Positions 1 to 5,937 of a stretch of 8,040 nucleotides of DNA are shown piece after piece. Made by a program: the position numbers and the translations under genes. Source of the DNA: CBDULQ01 sp965368115. GTDB taxonomy: Bacteria; Pseudomonadota; Gammaproteobacteria; SZUA-229. The notes under the pieces were generated by a model that had not been told where the DNA came from, did not search any database, and was given only the letters and a program-made list of their open reading frames with translations. Each line of letters begins with the position of its first letter. Positions within the stretch are counted from its first letter, which is position 1. The DNA lies in the NCBI GenBank assembly GCA_965368115.1, contig CBDULQ010000172.1, positions 1 to 8,040 of the forward strand. The letters run 5' to 3'.

Positions 1-205
1 GCCCGCAGCTCATCGCACCGGCGGACAATCCGGTTTCTTCCCTGAGTTCGCGAGCTGCGCAATCCAGCAGGTCTTCCCCGGGCAGCAGCAAGCCGCCGGG
101 GCATTGCCAGCTGTGTAAGCCGGGCGATTTCAGCCGGCGCCCGAGCAGCAGGCGATCTTGCTGTAACATCAGGACGGCGACACCGACCCTGGGTTGCTGG
201 TACAT
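1..205 (-). CDS. NUDIX hydrolase, NUDT15/MutT-like (partial, C-terminus outside window)
   Basis: The first 68 residues are visible, starting MYQQPRVGVAVLMLQQ from an ATG whose complement is at 203-205. The Nudix box lies at about residues 38-61: a Gly-Gly start, Glu after PG, then RELREETGL, so G-x5-E-x7-REU-xEE-x-GU is fully kept. These residues bind the divalent metal and catalyse hydrolysis of a nucleoside diphosphate linked to another moiety. The N-terminal PRVGVAV strand, the LLLGRR stretch and the W-x-x-PGG preceding the box resemble NUDT15/MutT-type nucleotide-pool enzymes, so a (d)NTP substrate is a reasonable inference, but substrate cannot be read from the motif. It starts 42 nt after the stop of the other NUDIX gene on the same strand, suggesting co-transcription. 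The Shine-Dalgarno is weak. The family is secure; the substrate is not. Confidence 0.85.
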   Translation of the reverse strand, partial: MYQQPRVGVAVLMLQQDRLLLGRRLKSPGLHSWQCPGGLLLPGEDLLDCAARELREETGLSAGAMSCG

Positions 206-247
206 GATTTTACGTCGTCTATGCAGTGGTGACTTGCGGCAATCCGC

Positions 248-820
248 TCATTGATCGGCGCCGAGGCAGCGCGCCCGGTTCAACGCCAGATAAAGCAAAC
301 CGGCGACACTGATGGCATCGGTGATCCGGCCATCCTGCGCCATGGCAATGGCTTCGTCCAGCGCCAGCTTACGGATCCGGATATCGCTTTCCGTGTCCTC
401 GAACGCGGTATCCCCCTGAGTCAGGTCCCGCGCCAGAAAAACGAAACCCTGCTCATCGGTAATCGAATTTGAAGTATGCAGTGTCAGCAAACGGGTCATG
501 CGGGCGGCACTCAGACCGGTTTCTTCACGCAATTCGCGATGCGCGGTCTGCAGGGCATCTTCCTCCAACGGTGAACCACCCATGGGAATTTCCCAGGACC
601 AGGCATCCAGGGTATAGCGGTGCTGGCCGACCAGCCAGGTATTGCCTTCGTCATCCACCGGGATGATGCCGATGGCCTGACTTTTGAAACACACCTTACC
701 GTAAATACCGGGTTTGCCGGACGGGTTGACCACCTGATGATGCTCGAGGCGTATCCAGGGATTGTCGTAGACGGTCTCCGACGACAGACGTCGCCAGCTA
801 CCGCTGTTATCTGAATCCAT
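248..820 (-). CDS. NUDIX hydrolase, probable ADP-ribose/nucleotide-sugar pyrophosphatase type
   Basis: This 190-residue protein is a full-length cytoplasmic NUDIX enzyme. The Nudix box spans residues 81-103: it starts GGSP, has Glu87, and ends RELREETGL (95-103), matching the consensus with all metal-binding glutamates. Upstream, WSWEIPMGG (about 74-82) is typical of ADP-ribose pyrophosphatase-like members, which hydrolyse ADP-ribose or related nucleotide sugars to AMP or NMP plus a sugar phosphate. N-terminal strands (YDNPWIRLEHHQV, GIIPVDDEGNTWLVGQ) and the C-terminal acidic loop (EDTESD) followed by helices agree with that subfamily. ATG start; no convincing Shine-Dalgarno lies just upstream, so translation may depend on coupling to the preceding 103-residue gene, which ends 35 nt earlier. 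Family is certain; the ADP-ribose preference is inferred from overall resemblance. Confidence 0.9.
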   Translation of the reverse strand: MDSDNSGSWRRLSSETVYDNPWIRLEHHQVVNPSGKPGIYGKVCFKSQAIGIIPVDDEGNTWLVGQHRYTLDAWSWEIPMGGSPLEEDALQTAHRELREETGLSAARMTRLLTLHTSNSITDEQGFVFLARDLTQGDTAFEDTESDIRIRKLALDEAIAMAQDGRITDAISVAGLLYLALNRARCLGADQ

Positions 821-855
821 AATGTGTGTGCCGCTGTGAGGCCCGTAAGCCGAGC

Positions 856-1167
856 TTACTCGGGCTCGAGTCCGTTTTTGTGAGTGTCGTTGATACGAAT
901 CAGCAGGCTGCGAAACGGCAACACCCGCTCGTCCAGATCACGAACAAAATCCATGAAGGGCAAATCCCCGGTGCGCCAGCAATAGCTGCCGTCCTGCATG
1001 GACTGCAACAGCTCGCGCAGGGATTTATCAAGCTCGTTGACATAACTCGCCGCGTCGGTCATGAATTCTTCGTCGAATTCGATCGCCGCACGCATTTCTT
1101 CCACTTCGTACTGGGCATCCCTGATCAGTGCCACATACTCGTCTACCGTGGCAGGACGTTTCATCAT
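856..1167 (-). CDS. Hypothetical acidic helical protein, first gene of the NUDIX unit
   Basis: I do not recognise this family. The 103-residue product is strongly acidic and mostly predicted helical, with stretches such as YEVEEMRAAIEFDEEF (about 20-35) and YVNELDKSLRELLQSM (about 42-57). It has no signal peptide, no membrane segment and a single cysteine (about residue 63). Two consecutive ATG codons open the frame (1165-1167 and 1162-1164). A GAGGAG Shine-Dalgarno lies about 9 nt before the first, and a good promoter (1198-1226) gives a leader of about 25 nt, so expression is well supported. It precedes two NUDIX genes on the same strand with a 35-nt gap, so it may share their regulation, but nothing in the sequence states a nucleotide-related role. 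Confidence 0.75.
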   Translation of the reverse strand: MMKRPATVDEYVALIRDAQYEVEEMRAAIEFDEEFMTDAASYVNELDKSLRELLQSMQDGSYCWRTGDLPFMDFVRDLDERVLPFRSLLIRINDTHKNGLEPE

Positions 1168-1197
1168 TGACGTGTTCTCCTCATCGAAAGCGGCTGT

Positions 1198-1226
1198 ATT
1201 CTAACGCCCCGGCCTGCGCTTGCCTA
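1198..1226 (-). promoter_or_regulatory. Sigma70-like promoter for the 103-residue protein/NUDIX unit
   Basis: On the minus strand a -10 box TAGAAT (complement of 1198-1203, 5/6 to consensus) is preceded by a 17-nt spacer and a -35 box TAGGCA (complement of 1221-1226, 4/6). The predicted start near 1191 lies about 24 nt upstream of the first ATG, after a leader containing GAGGAG. Confidence 0.55.
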
Positions 1227-1249
1227 CGAACGATACAGATCACAACCGC

Positions 1250-1720
1250 CTAGTCGTCGGCTTTCTGCTTCGATCTCGAGCGCCGTTTAGGGCGCGCCTG
1301 GTAAGCGGTAATGGATGGCATCAACTGATCGAAAGGCAGCCGCTGCAGATCTGGGTAACGTAACTGAGCCGCATCCAGCAACGCACTGACATCGGCGACC
1401 TGCTCCGTGTCACCCAGCCCGAGCAGGTTCTGCAACCCGAGCAGGCCACCGTTCTGCACCCGAATCTCCTTGTTATGGGGCAGGGGACCGTCGATATCGC
1501 GCAGCTTGAACACAAACTGGGTGTGTGCCCGCAACGCGTCCAGCAGCTGCTGGCAACGCGCCTGATGCGAAGCGGAATGACAGGCATAACCGTGGCGATC
1601 CGCCAGACGGAACATCTGTCCCCGGGAACAGCTGCATTTCAACGAGCACATGGCTTTTTCAAACACGCATTTCAGCGGATTGATTTCGTTGTAGGTGTTT
1701 TTATATTCCTGCTCGTCCAT
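1250..1720 (-). CDS. Cysteine-rich hypothetical protein, possible metal or Fe-S binding
   Basis: The 156-residue protein is not one I can name. Its N-terminal third holds all six cysteines: Cys18, 25, 29, 31, 47 and 56, spaced C-x6-C-x3-C-x-C-x15-C-x8-C. Such clustering in a soluble cytoplasmic-looking protein suggests a zinc or iron-sulfur site, but the spacing matches no motif I can identify with confidence. Histidines at 43 and 48, near Cys47, could also be ligands. The middle (about 57-125) is leucine-rich and helical. The C-terminus (about 143-153, RPKRRSRSKQK) is a basic tail that might contact nucleic acid or be disordered. It has no signal peptide or membrane segment. Its ATG lies 19 nt after the stop of the 79-residue gene, so the two are probably one transcript. 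The binding role is an inference from cysteine density only. Confidence 0.8.
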   Translation of the reverse strand: MDEQEYKNTYNEINPLKCVFEKAMCSLKCSCSRGQMFRLADRHGYACHSASHQARCQQLLDALRAHTQFVFKLRDIDGPLPHNKEIRVQNGGLLGLQNLLGLGDTEQVADVSALLDAAQLRYPDLQRLPFDQLMPSITAYQARPKRRSRSKQKADD

Positions 1721-1739
1721 TATCGACCCGGATCAGCCG

Positions 1740-1979
1740 CTATTTTTCGTGTTCCATGACGATGGGCTTCTCGCGCTTCTCCAGCAGCTGCTCTTCGGCC
1801 TGCAACTGGTTGTCGGCAAACATCACCTTGATCACGGTCTCACTGTCTTCGCCCAGTTCTTCTCGCAGCTGGCGAGCATAAGTCTTGGCGTCCTTGAACT
1901 TGTCGAACTGATCCACCAGTTGCAGTTGTTTCAGTAAATCCATCTGTGCATTTTCAATCTGGTACACATAATACGGCAT
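1740..1979 (-). CDS. Small hypothetical protein, upstream partner of the cysteine-rich gene
   Basis: I recognise no function for this 79-residue protein. It begins with a short beta-like stretch MPYYVYQIE. A long, charged, glutamine- and glutamate-rich helical region follows (about residues 13-45, with KQLQLVDQFDKFKDAKTYAR, then QLREELGED), then a strand-like TVIKVMFADNQ and a second charged helix (EEQLLEKREK). There are no cysteines, signal peptide or membrane segment. ATG start; a GAGAG Shine-Dalgarno-like stretch lies about 10 nt upstream, and a TATAAT promoter lies at 2021-2049, so it is probably the first gene of a two-gene unit. The strand-helix-strand-helix order suggests a compact small alpha/beta domain rather than a shadow frame, and pairing with the cysteine-rich gene suggests a shared process. 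Confidence 0.75.
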   Translation of the reverse strand: MPYYVYQIENAQMDLLKQLQLVDQFDKFKDAKTYARQLREELGEDSETVIKVMFADNQLQAEEQLLEKREKPIVMEHEK

Positions 1980-2020
1980 GGCGTCACGCTCTCGAATAAT
2001 CCTGAGTAAAATGGTCGGGT

Positions 2021-2049
2021 ATTATATATCAAAGCCTGTGCCCGGGTAA
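2021..2049 (-). promoter_or_regulatory. Sigma70-like promoter for the 79-residue/cysteine-rich gene pair
   Basis: On the minus strand a consensus -10 TATAAT (complement of 2021-2026) follows a 17-nt spacer from a weak -35, TTACCC (complement of 2044-2049, 3/6). The predicted start near 2014 gives a leader of about 35 nt before the ATG at 1979. It is divergent from the plus-strand promoter about 40 bp away. Confidence 0.5.
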
Positions 2050-2057
2050 AACCCCGG
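2042..2057. repeat. Short inverted repeat between divergent promoters
   Basis: CCGGG (2042-2046) and CCCGG (2053-2057) form a 5-bp dyad around a 6-nt loop. It overlaps the minus-strand -35 region and lies upstream of the plus-strand -10, so it could be an operator or a chance GC palindrome. No T tract follows, so it is not a terminator. Confidence 0.25.
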
Positions 2058-2067
2058 TCGCGTCAGG

Positions 2068-2095
2068 GTCAGGCTGATATAAATTACTATATAAT
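2068..2095 (+). promoter_or_regulatory. Putative promoter for the 95-residue protein and SulP transporter
   Basis: A perfect TATAAT lies at 2090-2095. The -35 candidate at 2068-2073 (GTCAGG, 16-nt spacer) matches poorly, so an activator may be needed. The predicted start near 2102 leaves a leader of about 25 nt with AGGT about 8 nt before the ATG at 2127. No other clear promoter was seen before the transporter, so it may drive both genes. Confidence 0.45.
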
Positions 2096-2126
2096 GCCAG
2101 ACTCACCGAAATAACAGGTACGTGGT

Positions 2127-2414
2127 ATGAACCCTGAAGACTCCAAAGAATACAAAATTCTGGTCACCATGCGCCAGGTACTGTCCAGTGTGGTACGTGA
2201 AATCACCCCGGAACCCGGCATGCGCCACCCGCTGACCGAAAAGACCATGGACGATGTGCGCCAGTGTTTCGCGCTGATCGCCGCCCGCGAACGTGAAATT
2301 ACCGAAGCCGCCGGCATGCCCAGCCAGCACCGCCCGCATTTCGTCGATGAGCCGAGCAAGGCCAAGGTCGTCCAGCTACACGGTATCGGCGACAAAAAAG
2401 ATTCCGACCAGTAA
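2127..2414 (+). CDS. Small hypothetical protein upstream of SulP transporter
   Basis: The 95-residue product is soluble and charged, with no signal peptide, and I cannot assign a function. The N-terminal half (about 5-60) looks like a helical bundle: EYKILVTMRQVLSSVVREI, then a conserved-looking turn PEPGMRHPL, then a helix KTMDDVRQCFALIAAREREI. The C-terminal 30 residues are proline- and charge-rich and probably flexible (HFVDEPSKAKVVQLHGIG). ATG start with AGGT 8-9 nt upstream and a TATAAT promoter about 25 nt before the start of the leader's end. It ends 60 nt before the SulP gene on the same strand, with no clear terminator between, so co-expression with the transporter is likely. Whether it acts with the transporter or merely shares a transcript cannot be told from sequence. 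Confidence 0.75.
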   Translation: MNPEDSKEYKILVTMRQVLSSVVREITPEPGMRHPLTEKTMDDVRQCFALIAAREREITEAAGMPSQHRPHFVDEPSKAKVVQLHGIGDKKDSDQ

Positions 2415-2474
2415 ACCCGCCGTCCCCGGCGCGCAGATTCTACAACCAGGGCATGGATAACAGCCGCACACAAG

Positions 2475-4613
2475 ATGGCCACAGGATTCAATAAAGGTGA
2501 TGTCTGGGGCGGCCTTTCCGCTGCAGCGGTGATGCTGCCCCAGGCCACTGCGCTGGGCATCGCCCTGTGGGCCCCTTACGGCGCGGCCCCTGCGGTGGCG
2601 GCCATCGCCGGCCTGGTCACCGCACTGGCGCTGTGTCTGTTTTCCGGCCTGAGCGCCGGCACCTCGGGCATGGTGAGCTCACCCACCGGCCCCACCATGG
2701 TGCTGGTCAGTGGTGCCCTGGCCAGTCTGTCCGCAGCCGGTCACCAGGGCAGCCAGCTGGTCAGCTACCTGAGCCTGATGATCCTCATCGCCGGTGGCCT
2801 GCAGATTCTCATCGGCCTGTTTAACGGCGGCCGACTCATCAAGTTCATTCCTTATCCAGTGGTTTCCGGTTTCATTACCGGCTCTGCCATCCTGATGATC
2901 CTGTCGCAGGCCAATATCCTTCACCTCAGTTTCGATGCGCCGGTTCTGGGACAGGGCCTATGGATCCCCTGGGTCACCGCTTTGATCACGTTTCTCGCCA
3001 TGTGGCTCATGCCGCGACGCTGGCCGAGCATCCCGGGCACCGTATCCGGACTGCTGGTCGGCATTGCCTGCTATTACCTGATGCTGGCATTGTCCGGCTT
3101 TGCCGCACCGCAGGACTGGGTGGTGGGCCGACTGCCGGAACTGGCGGATTTCCAGCTGGTGATTCCGCGCCAGCTGCACGACATACCCTGGGCCGTGATA
3201 CTTCCTGTCAGCCTGGCACTGGCGTTACTCGCTTCGCTGGATAGTCTGCTCACCTCGGTACTGGCGGACCTGGGTACCGGTCAGCGCCATAACGCACGCC
3301 GCGAACTGGCCGGCCAGGGTGTCGGCCAGATGGTCGCCGCGTTATTCGGCGGTTTTGCCGGCGCCGGCACCACCGGTGCAACCCTGGTCGCCATTAACAG
3401 CGGAGGTCGTCGTTTTGCCGCGGTCGTCAGTGCGCTGGCGTTTTTTCTGGTCATCGCCCTGCTGGGGCCGGTCGCCGCCCTGCTGCCGATCAGCGTACTG
3501 GCCGGTATTCTGCTGAACGTGGCCATCATCGGCATGCTGGATCGGGACATCCTGGCCTGGCTGAAACGCAGCAGCACCCGGGTCGATGCGGCAACCGCAA
3601 TCCTGGTCACCACAGTGACCGTCGCCTACGACCTGATGATCGCCATCGCTGTCGGCCTGGTACTGGCGGTGTACCATTTCGTACGTGCCCAGATCACCGC
3701 GCCGGTCATTCATCGCCGCTCCACTATTGCGCAACACCAGTCCCTGCGCCGACGCACGGAAGCGGAACGGGAATTACTCGAACAACATGCCGACAAGGTC
3801 ATTATCTATGAACTCAAGGGGCACCTGTTTTTCGGTACCGCCGATCGGCTGTTCGAAGAATTGCTACCGGAACTGGATCGTCCGAATAAACTGATTCTGG
3901 ACATGGCGCGTATCAGCCAGGTCGACCTCACCGCTGTACGCATGTTGCAGCAAATGGCGGAACGCCTGCATAAAGCCGGCGGCGAACTGATCTTTACCAA
4001 TGTACGCAGCGGGAAAGGTCTGGGTCGCAAGGTGGAGAAAACGCTGCGCAAGATCAGCCCGCATCATCAGGGCAGCTATCCGGTCAAAACATTCATTGAT
4101 GCGGATGAAGCCATTGAATACGCGGAAAACAAATTGCTGAATATTCTGGGTATTGAGCAAACCGAACTGCACTGTGTGCAACTGGAACAATGCAGTTTGT
4201 TCAAGGACTGGGATAAAAACACGGTCGAATCATTCAGAAAGATACTCGATCCGGTGCATCTCAAATCAGGTGACTATCTATTCAGGATCAACGACTGGGG
4301 CGACGACCTGTATATTGTCGTCAGCGGCGAGATCGACATTTTGCTGCCCTACGGGAAAAAACACTACAAGCGTCTGTCCAAATTCGGGCCGGGATCGTTT
4401 TTTGGTGAAATCGTGTTACTCAAACCCGGCAAGCGGACGGCCGATGCACGAGCCATTCATGATACCGAGTTATTAAGACTGAGTGGAGCGGGACTGAAAC
4501 AGCTCACGGAAACCAGCCCCCAGGCAAGCATTCATTTATTGATGAGATTAGGAAGAGAGCTCAGCGACCGTCTCAGGTGGTCGGATAGCGAAATGCGCCG
4601 ACTGGCCGAATAG
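2475..4613 (+). CDS. SulP/SLC26-type anion transporter with STAS and cyclic-nucleotide-binding domains
   Basis: This 712-residue inner-membrane protein has three parts. Residues about 8-405 are the SulP core: many hydrophobic segments, the opening motif GGLSAAAVMLPQATALG (12-28), SSPTGPTMVL (68-77), and the conserved stretch DSLLTSVLADLGTGQRHNAR (256-275) followed by RELAGQG and FGGFAG. Residues about 438-552 are a STAS domain (VIIYELKGHLFFGTADRLF, with DLTAVRML at 484-491). Residues about 573-700 are a cNMP-binding domain whose phosphate-binding cassette has GE at 644-645 and Arg654-Thr655, the spacing seen in PKA-type sites, so cAMP/cGMP binding is plausible. SulP proteins move sulfate, bicarbonate or other anions; the substrate here is unknown. 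Asp256 stands where many SLC26 proteins have Glu. The ATG at 2475 lacks a clear Shine-Dalgarno, but no upstream in-frame ATG exists after the TAA at 2412. It lies 60 nt downstream of the 95-residue gene. Confidence 0.93.
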   Translation: MATGFNKGDVWGGLSAAAVMLPQATALGIALWAPYGAAPAVAAIAGLVTALALCLFSGLSAGTSGMVSSPTGPTMVLVSGALASLSAAGHQGSQLVSYLSLMILIAGGLQILIGLFNGGRLIKFIPYPVVSGFITGSAILMILSQANILHLSFDAPVLGQGLWIPWVTALITFLAMWLMPRRWPSIPGTVSGLLVGIACYYLMLALSGFAAPQDWVVGRLPELADFQLVIPRQLHDIPWAVILPVSLALALLASLDSLLTSVLADLGTGQRHNARRELAGQGVGQMVAALFGGFAGAGTTGATLVAINSGGRRFAAVVSALAFFLVIALLGPVAALLPISVLAGILLNVAIIGMLDRDILAWLKRSSTRVDAATAILVTTVTVAYDLMIAIAVGLVLAVYHFVRAQITAPVIHRRSTIAQHQSLRRRTEAERELLEQHADKVIIYELKGHLFFGTADRLFEELLPELDRPNKLILDMARISQVDLTAVRMLQQMAERLHKAGGELIFTNVRSGKGLGRKVEKTLRKISPHHQGSYPVKTFIDADEAIEYAENKLLNILGIEQTELHCVQLEQCSLFKDWDKNTVESFRKILDPVHLKSGDYLFRINDWGDDLYIVVSGEIDILLPYGKKHYKRLSKFGPGSFFGEIVLLKPGKRTADARAIHDTELLRLSGAGLKQLTETSPQASIHLLMRLGRELSDRLRWSDSEMRRLAE

Positions 4614-4640
4614 CCAGCGAGCATCCTTGCCGGCGATCGC

Positions 4641-5057
4641 TCAATCGTCTTTCGAATTAAGAGTTCTTGAAGGCAATTCTCCAAACATTGATTTGTATTC
4701 TGCTGCAAATCGTCCCATGTGCCGAAATCCACAACTCATCGCAATACTGGTGACATTCACATCATAGGCACTTGAATCCAGCAATTGCTTACGTGCCTTG
4801 TTGAGACGCAACACGGTTAAAAACCGTTTCGGACTCAAGCCATAGATTTTGTTAAATGCATATTCCAGTACGCGTTCACTGGTGTTGGTCATACGACAAA
4901 TTTCAGAAATCTTGATGGGATTGTGAAGATGGTTATGCATGTACTCTTCAGCTTTCTTCACAATTTTTATCTGCCGAGCCAGATTTACGGATTGTTGTGA
5001 ACTCTCATATTCATGCATGCGCTTTCCGAGCGCAGATAGTATTTCTTCGCAAATCAC
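4641..5057 (-). CDS. AraC-family DNA-binding domain, probable remnant of a longer regulator
   Basis: The 138 residues hold a complete AraC/XylS C-terminal domain. A linker helix (1-40) is followed by helix-turn-helix 1 at about 49-70 (ISEICRMTNTSERVLEYAF), the bridging GLSPKRFLTVLRLNKAR (73-89), and helix-turn-helix 2 at about 100-121 ending in CGFRHMGRFAAEYKSMFGELP. Full AraC regulators of this kind run about 280-330 residues, so the N-terminal sensor domain is missing from this frame. The start is GTG (complement of 5055-5057), with GAGGG about 4 nt upstream; the frame is open only 19 more codons, to a TGA at 5115-5117. Sensor-like coding sequence continues upstream in other frames (next entry), pointing to decay rather than a natural small regulator. 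It faces the SulP gene tail-to-tail with a 27-nt gap. Translation of the free DNA-binding domain remains possible. Confidence 0.8.
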   Translation of the reverse strand: MICEEILSALGKRMHEYESSQQSVNLARQIKIVKKAEEYMHNHLHNPIKISEICRMTNTSERVLEYAFNKIYGLSPKRFLTVLRLNKARKQLLDSSAYDVNVTSIAMSCGFRHMGRFAAEYKSMFGELPSRTLNSKDD

Positions 5058-5468
5058 TTGTCCCTCGCCAATGTAAATAATGTGCCTTATAGGTTTAAAC
5101 CAATTTAACCGTCGTCACTATCGTGTGCTTCGAGCCCCTGGAAAACTGTGTAAAAATCCTAACGGATTTTGTTTTCAAAGGCGCTTGAATGACCCGGAAC
5201 CTACCTATAGATCAGTCCCCGGTCGACACAGCAATAGCGACTCCTCGCTTCGATACAAAGGCGCCACCATACTCAATTTTCACCATTTCCCCTGTAAGCT
5301 GTTTCCTGAATCAATCCTGCACTTGATTCGTTCCTTTTGGTCCTTGCTCACAGTTATTATTTTTTCAGGTCCCCATCCGCCCCCTTCACCTTCCGGGCCG
5401 ATGTTGTTTACGGATATCGTCGGAGACCTGGCGACGATTTCCACTGACTGGAATTCAGATTTAACGAA
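5058..5468 (-). pseudogene. Decayed N-terminal sensor domain of the AraC-family regulator
   Basis: Reading the minus strand upstream of the DNA-binding domain gives protein-like segments in successive frames. The first (5468-5283) contains SEFQSVEIVARSPTISVNNI and later RIKCRIDSGNSLQG, ending at TGA 5280-5282. The second frame (5292-5095) continues the same text with GEMVKIEYGGAFVSKRG; restoring one G in the GGGG run at 5289-5292 joins the two. In that frame a TGA at 5212-5214 interrupts, followed by RFRVIQAP and SRGSKHTIVTT, the latter resembling the PGSEH-TIVT type motif common in AraC sensor domains. A third frame (5114-5058, with RRLNWFKPIRHIIYIGEG) joins the intact domain. The roughly 60 residues usually found between the sensor and linker appear lost. 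No plausible start codon is seen. Stretches are short and similarity is judged by eye, so confidence is moderate; a sequencing error could explain only the G-run shift. Confidence 0.55.
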
Positions 5469-5645
5469 TCAACGTTCTATCCGGATTCAGTCACCACTTT
5501 AACGAACTTGCGACATTTGTGTTACAGCCGAAAAACGCGATGCAATAAACTTTGAAATTAGTTACAAGTTTTTCACGTTATTCATGTATTCGGTTTATAT
5601 AATATTTCCAGCAAAATATTTAGCATTTAAAACACTTAAACTAAC

Positions 5646-5673
5646 AACTATTCGCAAAACGGATAGTTTTTTT
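5646..5673 (+). terminator. Hairpin with T tract, possible rho-independent terminator
   Basis: AACTATTCG (5646-5654) pairs with CGGATAGTT (5660-5668) around a CAAAA loop, a 9-bp stem with one G-U pair, followed by T to 5673 (seven Ts in total). This is a plausible plus-strand terminator. No plus-strand gene ends nearby, so either a short RNA is made (a TATAAT lies at 5598-5603) or the structure is incidental. It overlaps the direct repeat described separately, so the two readings compete. Confidence 0.35.
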
Positions 5674-5686
5674 CGCTAAACGGACA
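5651..5686. repeat. Direct repeat with 21-bp period, candidate AraC-family operator
   Basis: TTCGCAAAACGGATA (5651-5665) recurs as TTCGCTAAACGGACA (5672-5686): 13 of 15 positions match, with start-to-start distance of exactly 21 bp. AraC-family proteins classically bind two directly repeated half-sites about two helical turns apart. The repeat lies about 180 bp upstream of the decayed AraC reading frame on the minus strand, and no plus-strand gene follows, so autoregulation is the simplest reading. A partial third copy, TTCGCAAA, occurs at 5811-5818. Confidence 0.5.
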
Positions 5687-5774
5687 TCCAAATCAAAATT
5701 TCGTCGTGAAATTTTAAGATTATTCTTTAAGAAACCGCCCCAATCCCATCAATAACAAGACAAAAACAGGTCAA

Positions 5775-5815
5775 CGAATTAAGCGGAATTAGCGAATTGA
5801 TTTGGCCTGATTCGC
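5775..5815. repeat. Clustered CGAATT-like units and inverted repeat
   Basis: Three imperfect 9-bp tandem units, CGAATTAAG (5775-5783), CGGAATTAG (5784-5792) and CGAATTGA (5793-5800), are followed by ATTCGC (5810-5815). The last is the inverse complement of GCGAAT at 5792-5797, across a 12-nt spacer. It may be a regulator site or simple AT-rich repetition. Confidence 0.3.
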
Positions 5816-5937
5816 AAATTAAATAAATAACTTGCCGGAACATTCCATTTCCTTGAATAACGAATTTTGCGCCTGCTAATTTTCATTTTTCGCCGTTTAG
5901 CCGGCAATACTTTCAGTCTCTTGAGCAAACACAAAAT

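Larger units (their letters stand above)
5469..5937. other. AT-rich intergenic region with repeats and a hairpin
   Basis: No convincing coding frame was found on either strand. The stretch is clearly more AT-rich than the flanking genes. It holds a 21-bp-period direct repeat (5651-5686), a hairpin with T tract (5646-5673), a cluster of CGAATT-like units (5775-5815), and AT-rich promoter-like sequence, including TATAAT on the plus strand at 5598-5603 with no good -35. It separates the decayed regulator from the terminator of the next operon. It may be the former regulatory region of the AraC gene, a remnant of acquired DNA, or both. Confidence 0.5.

Noticed and set aside
841..865. Imperfect hairpin at the end of the 103-residue gene
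   Set aside because: The CCCGTAAGC/GCTTACTCGGG pairing contains a mismatch bulge and has no T tract on the minus strand; the NUDIX gene follows closely, so a terminator is not supported.
2418..2431. GC hairpin just after the 95-residue gene as a terminator
   Set aside because: The CGCCG/CGGCG stem is only 5 bp with no T tract, so it is unlikely to stop transcription before the SulP gene.
4614..4640. Terminator between the convergent SulP and AraC genes
   Set aside because: Only a 5-bp AGCGA/TCGCT dyad with a long loop and no T tract is present, and it runs into the AraC stop codon.
5080..5502. Plus-strand open frame of 140 codons in the AT-rich patch
   Set aside because: It has a low-complexity proline/serine stretch, no recognisable domain and no Shine-Dalgarno, and it lies antisense to better protein-like text of the decayed AraC sensor domain.
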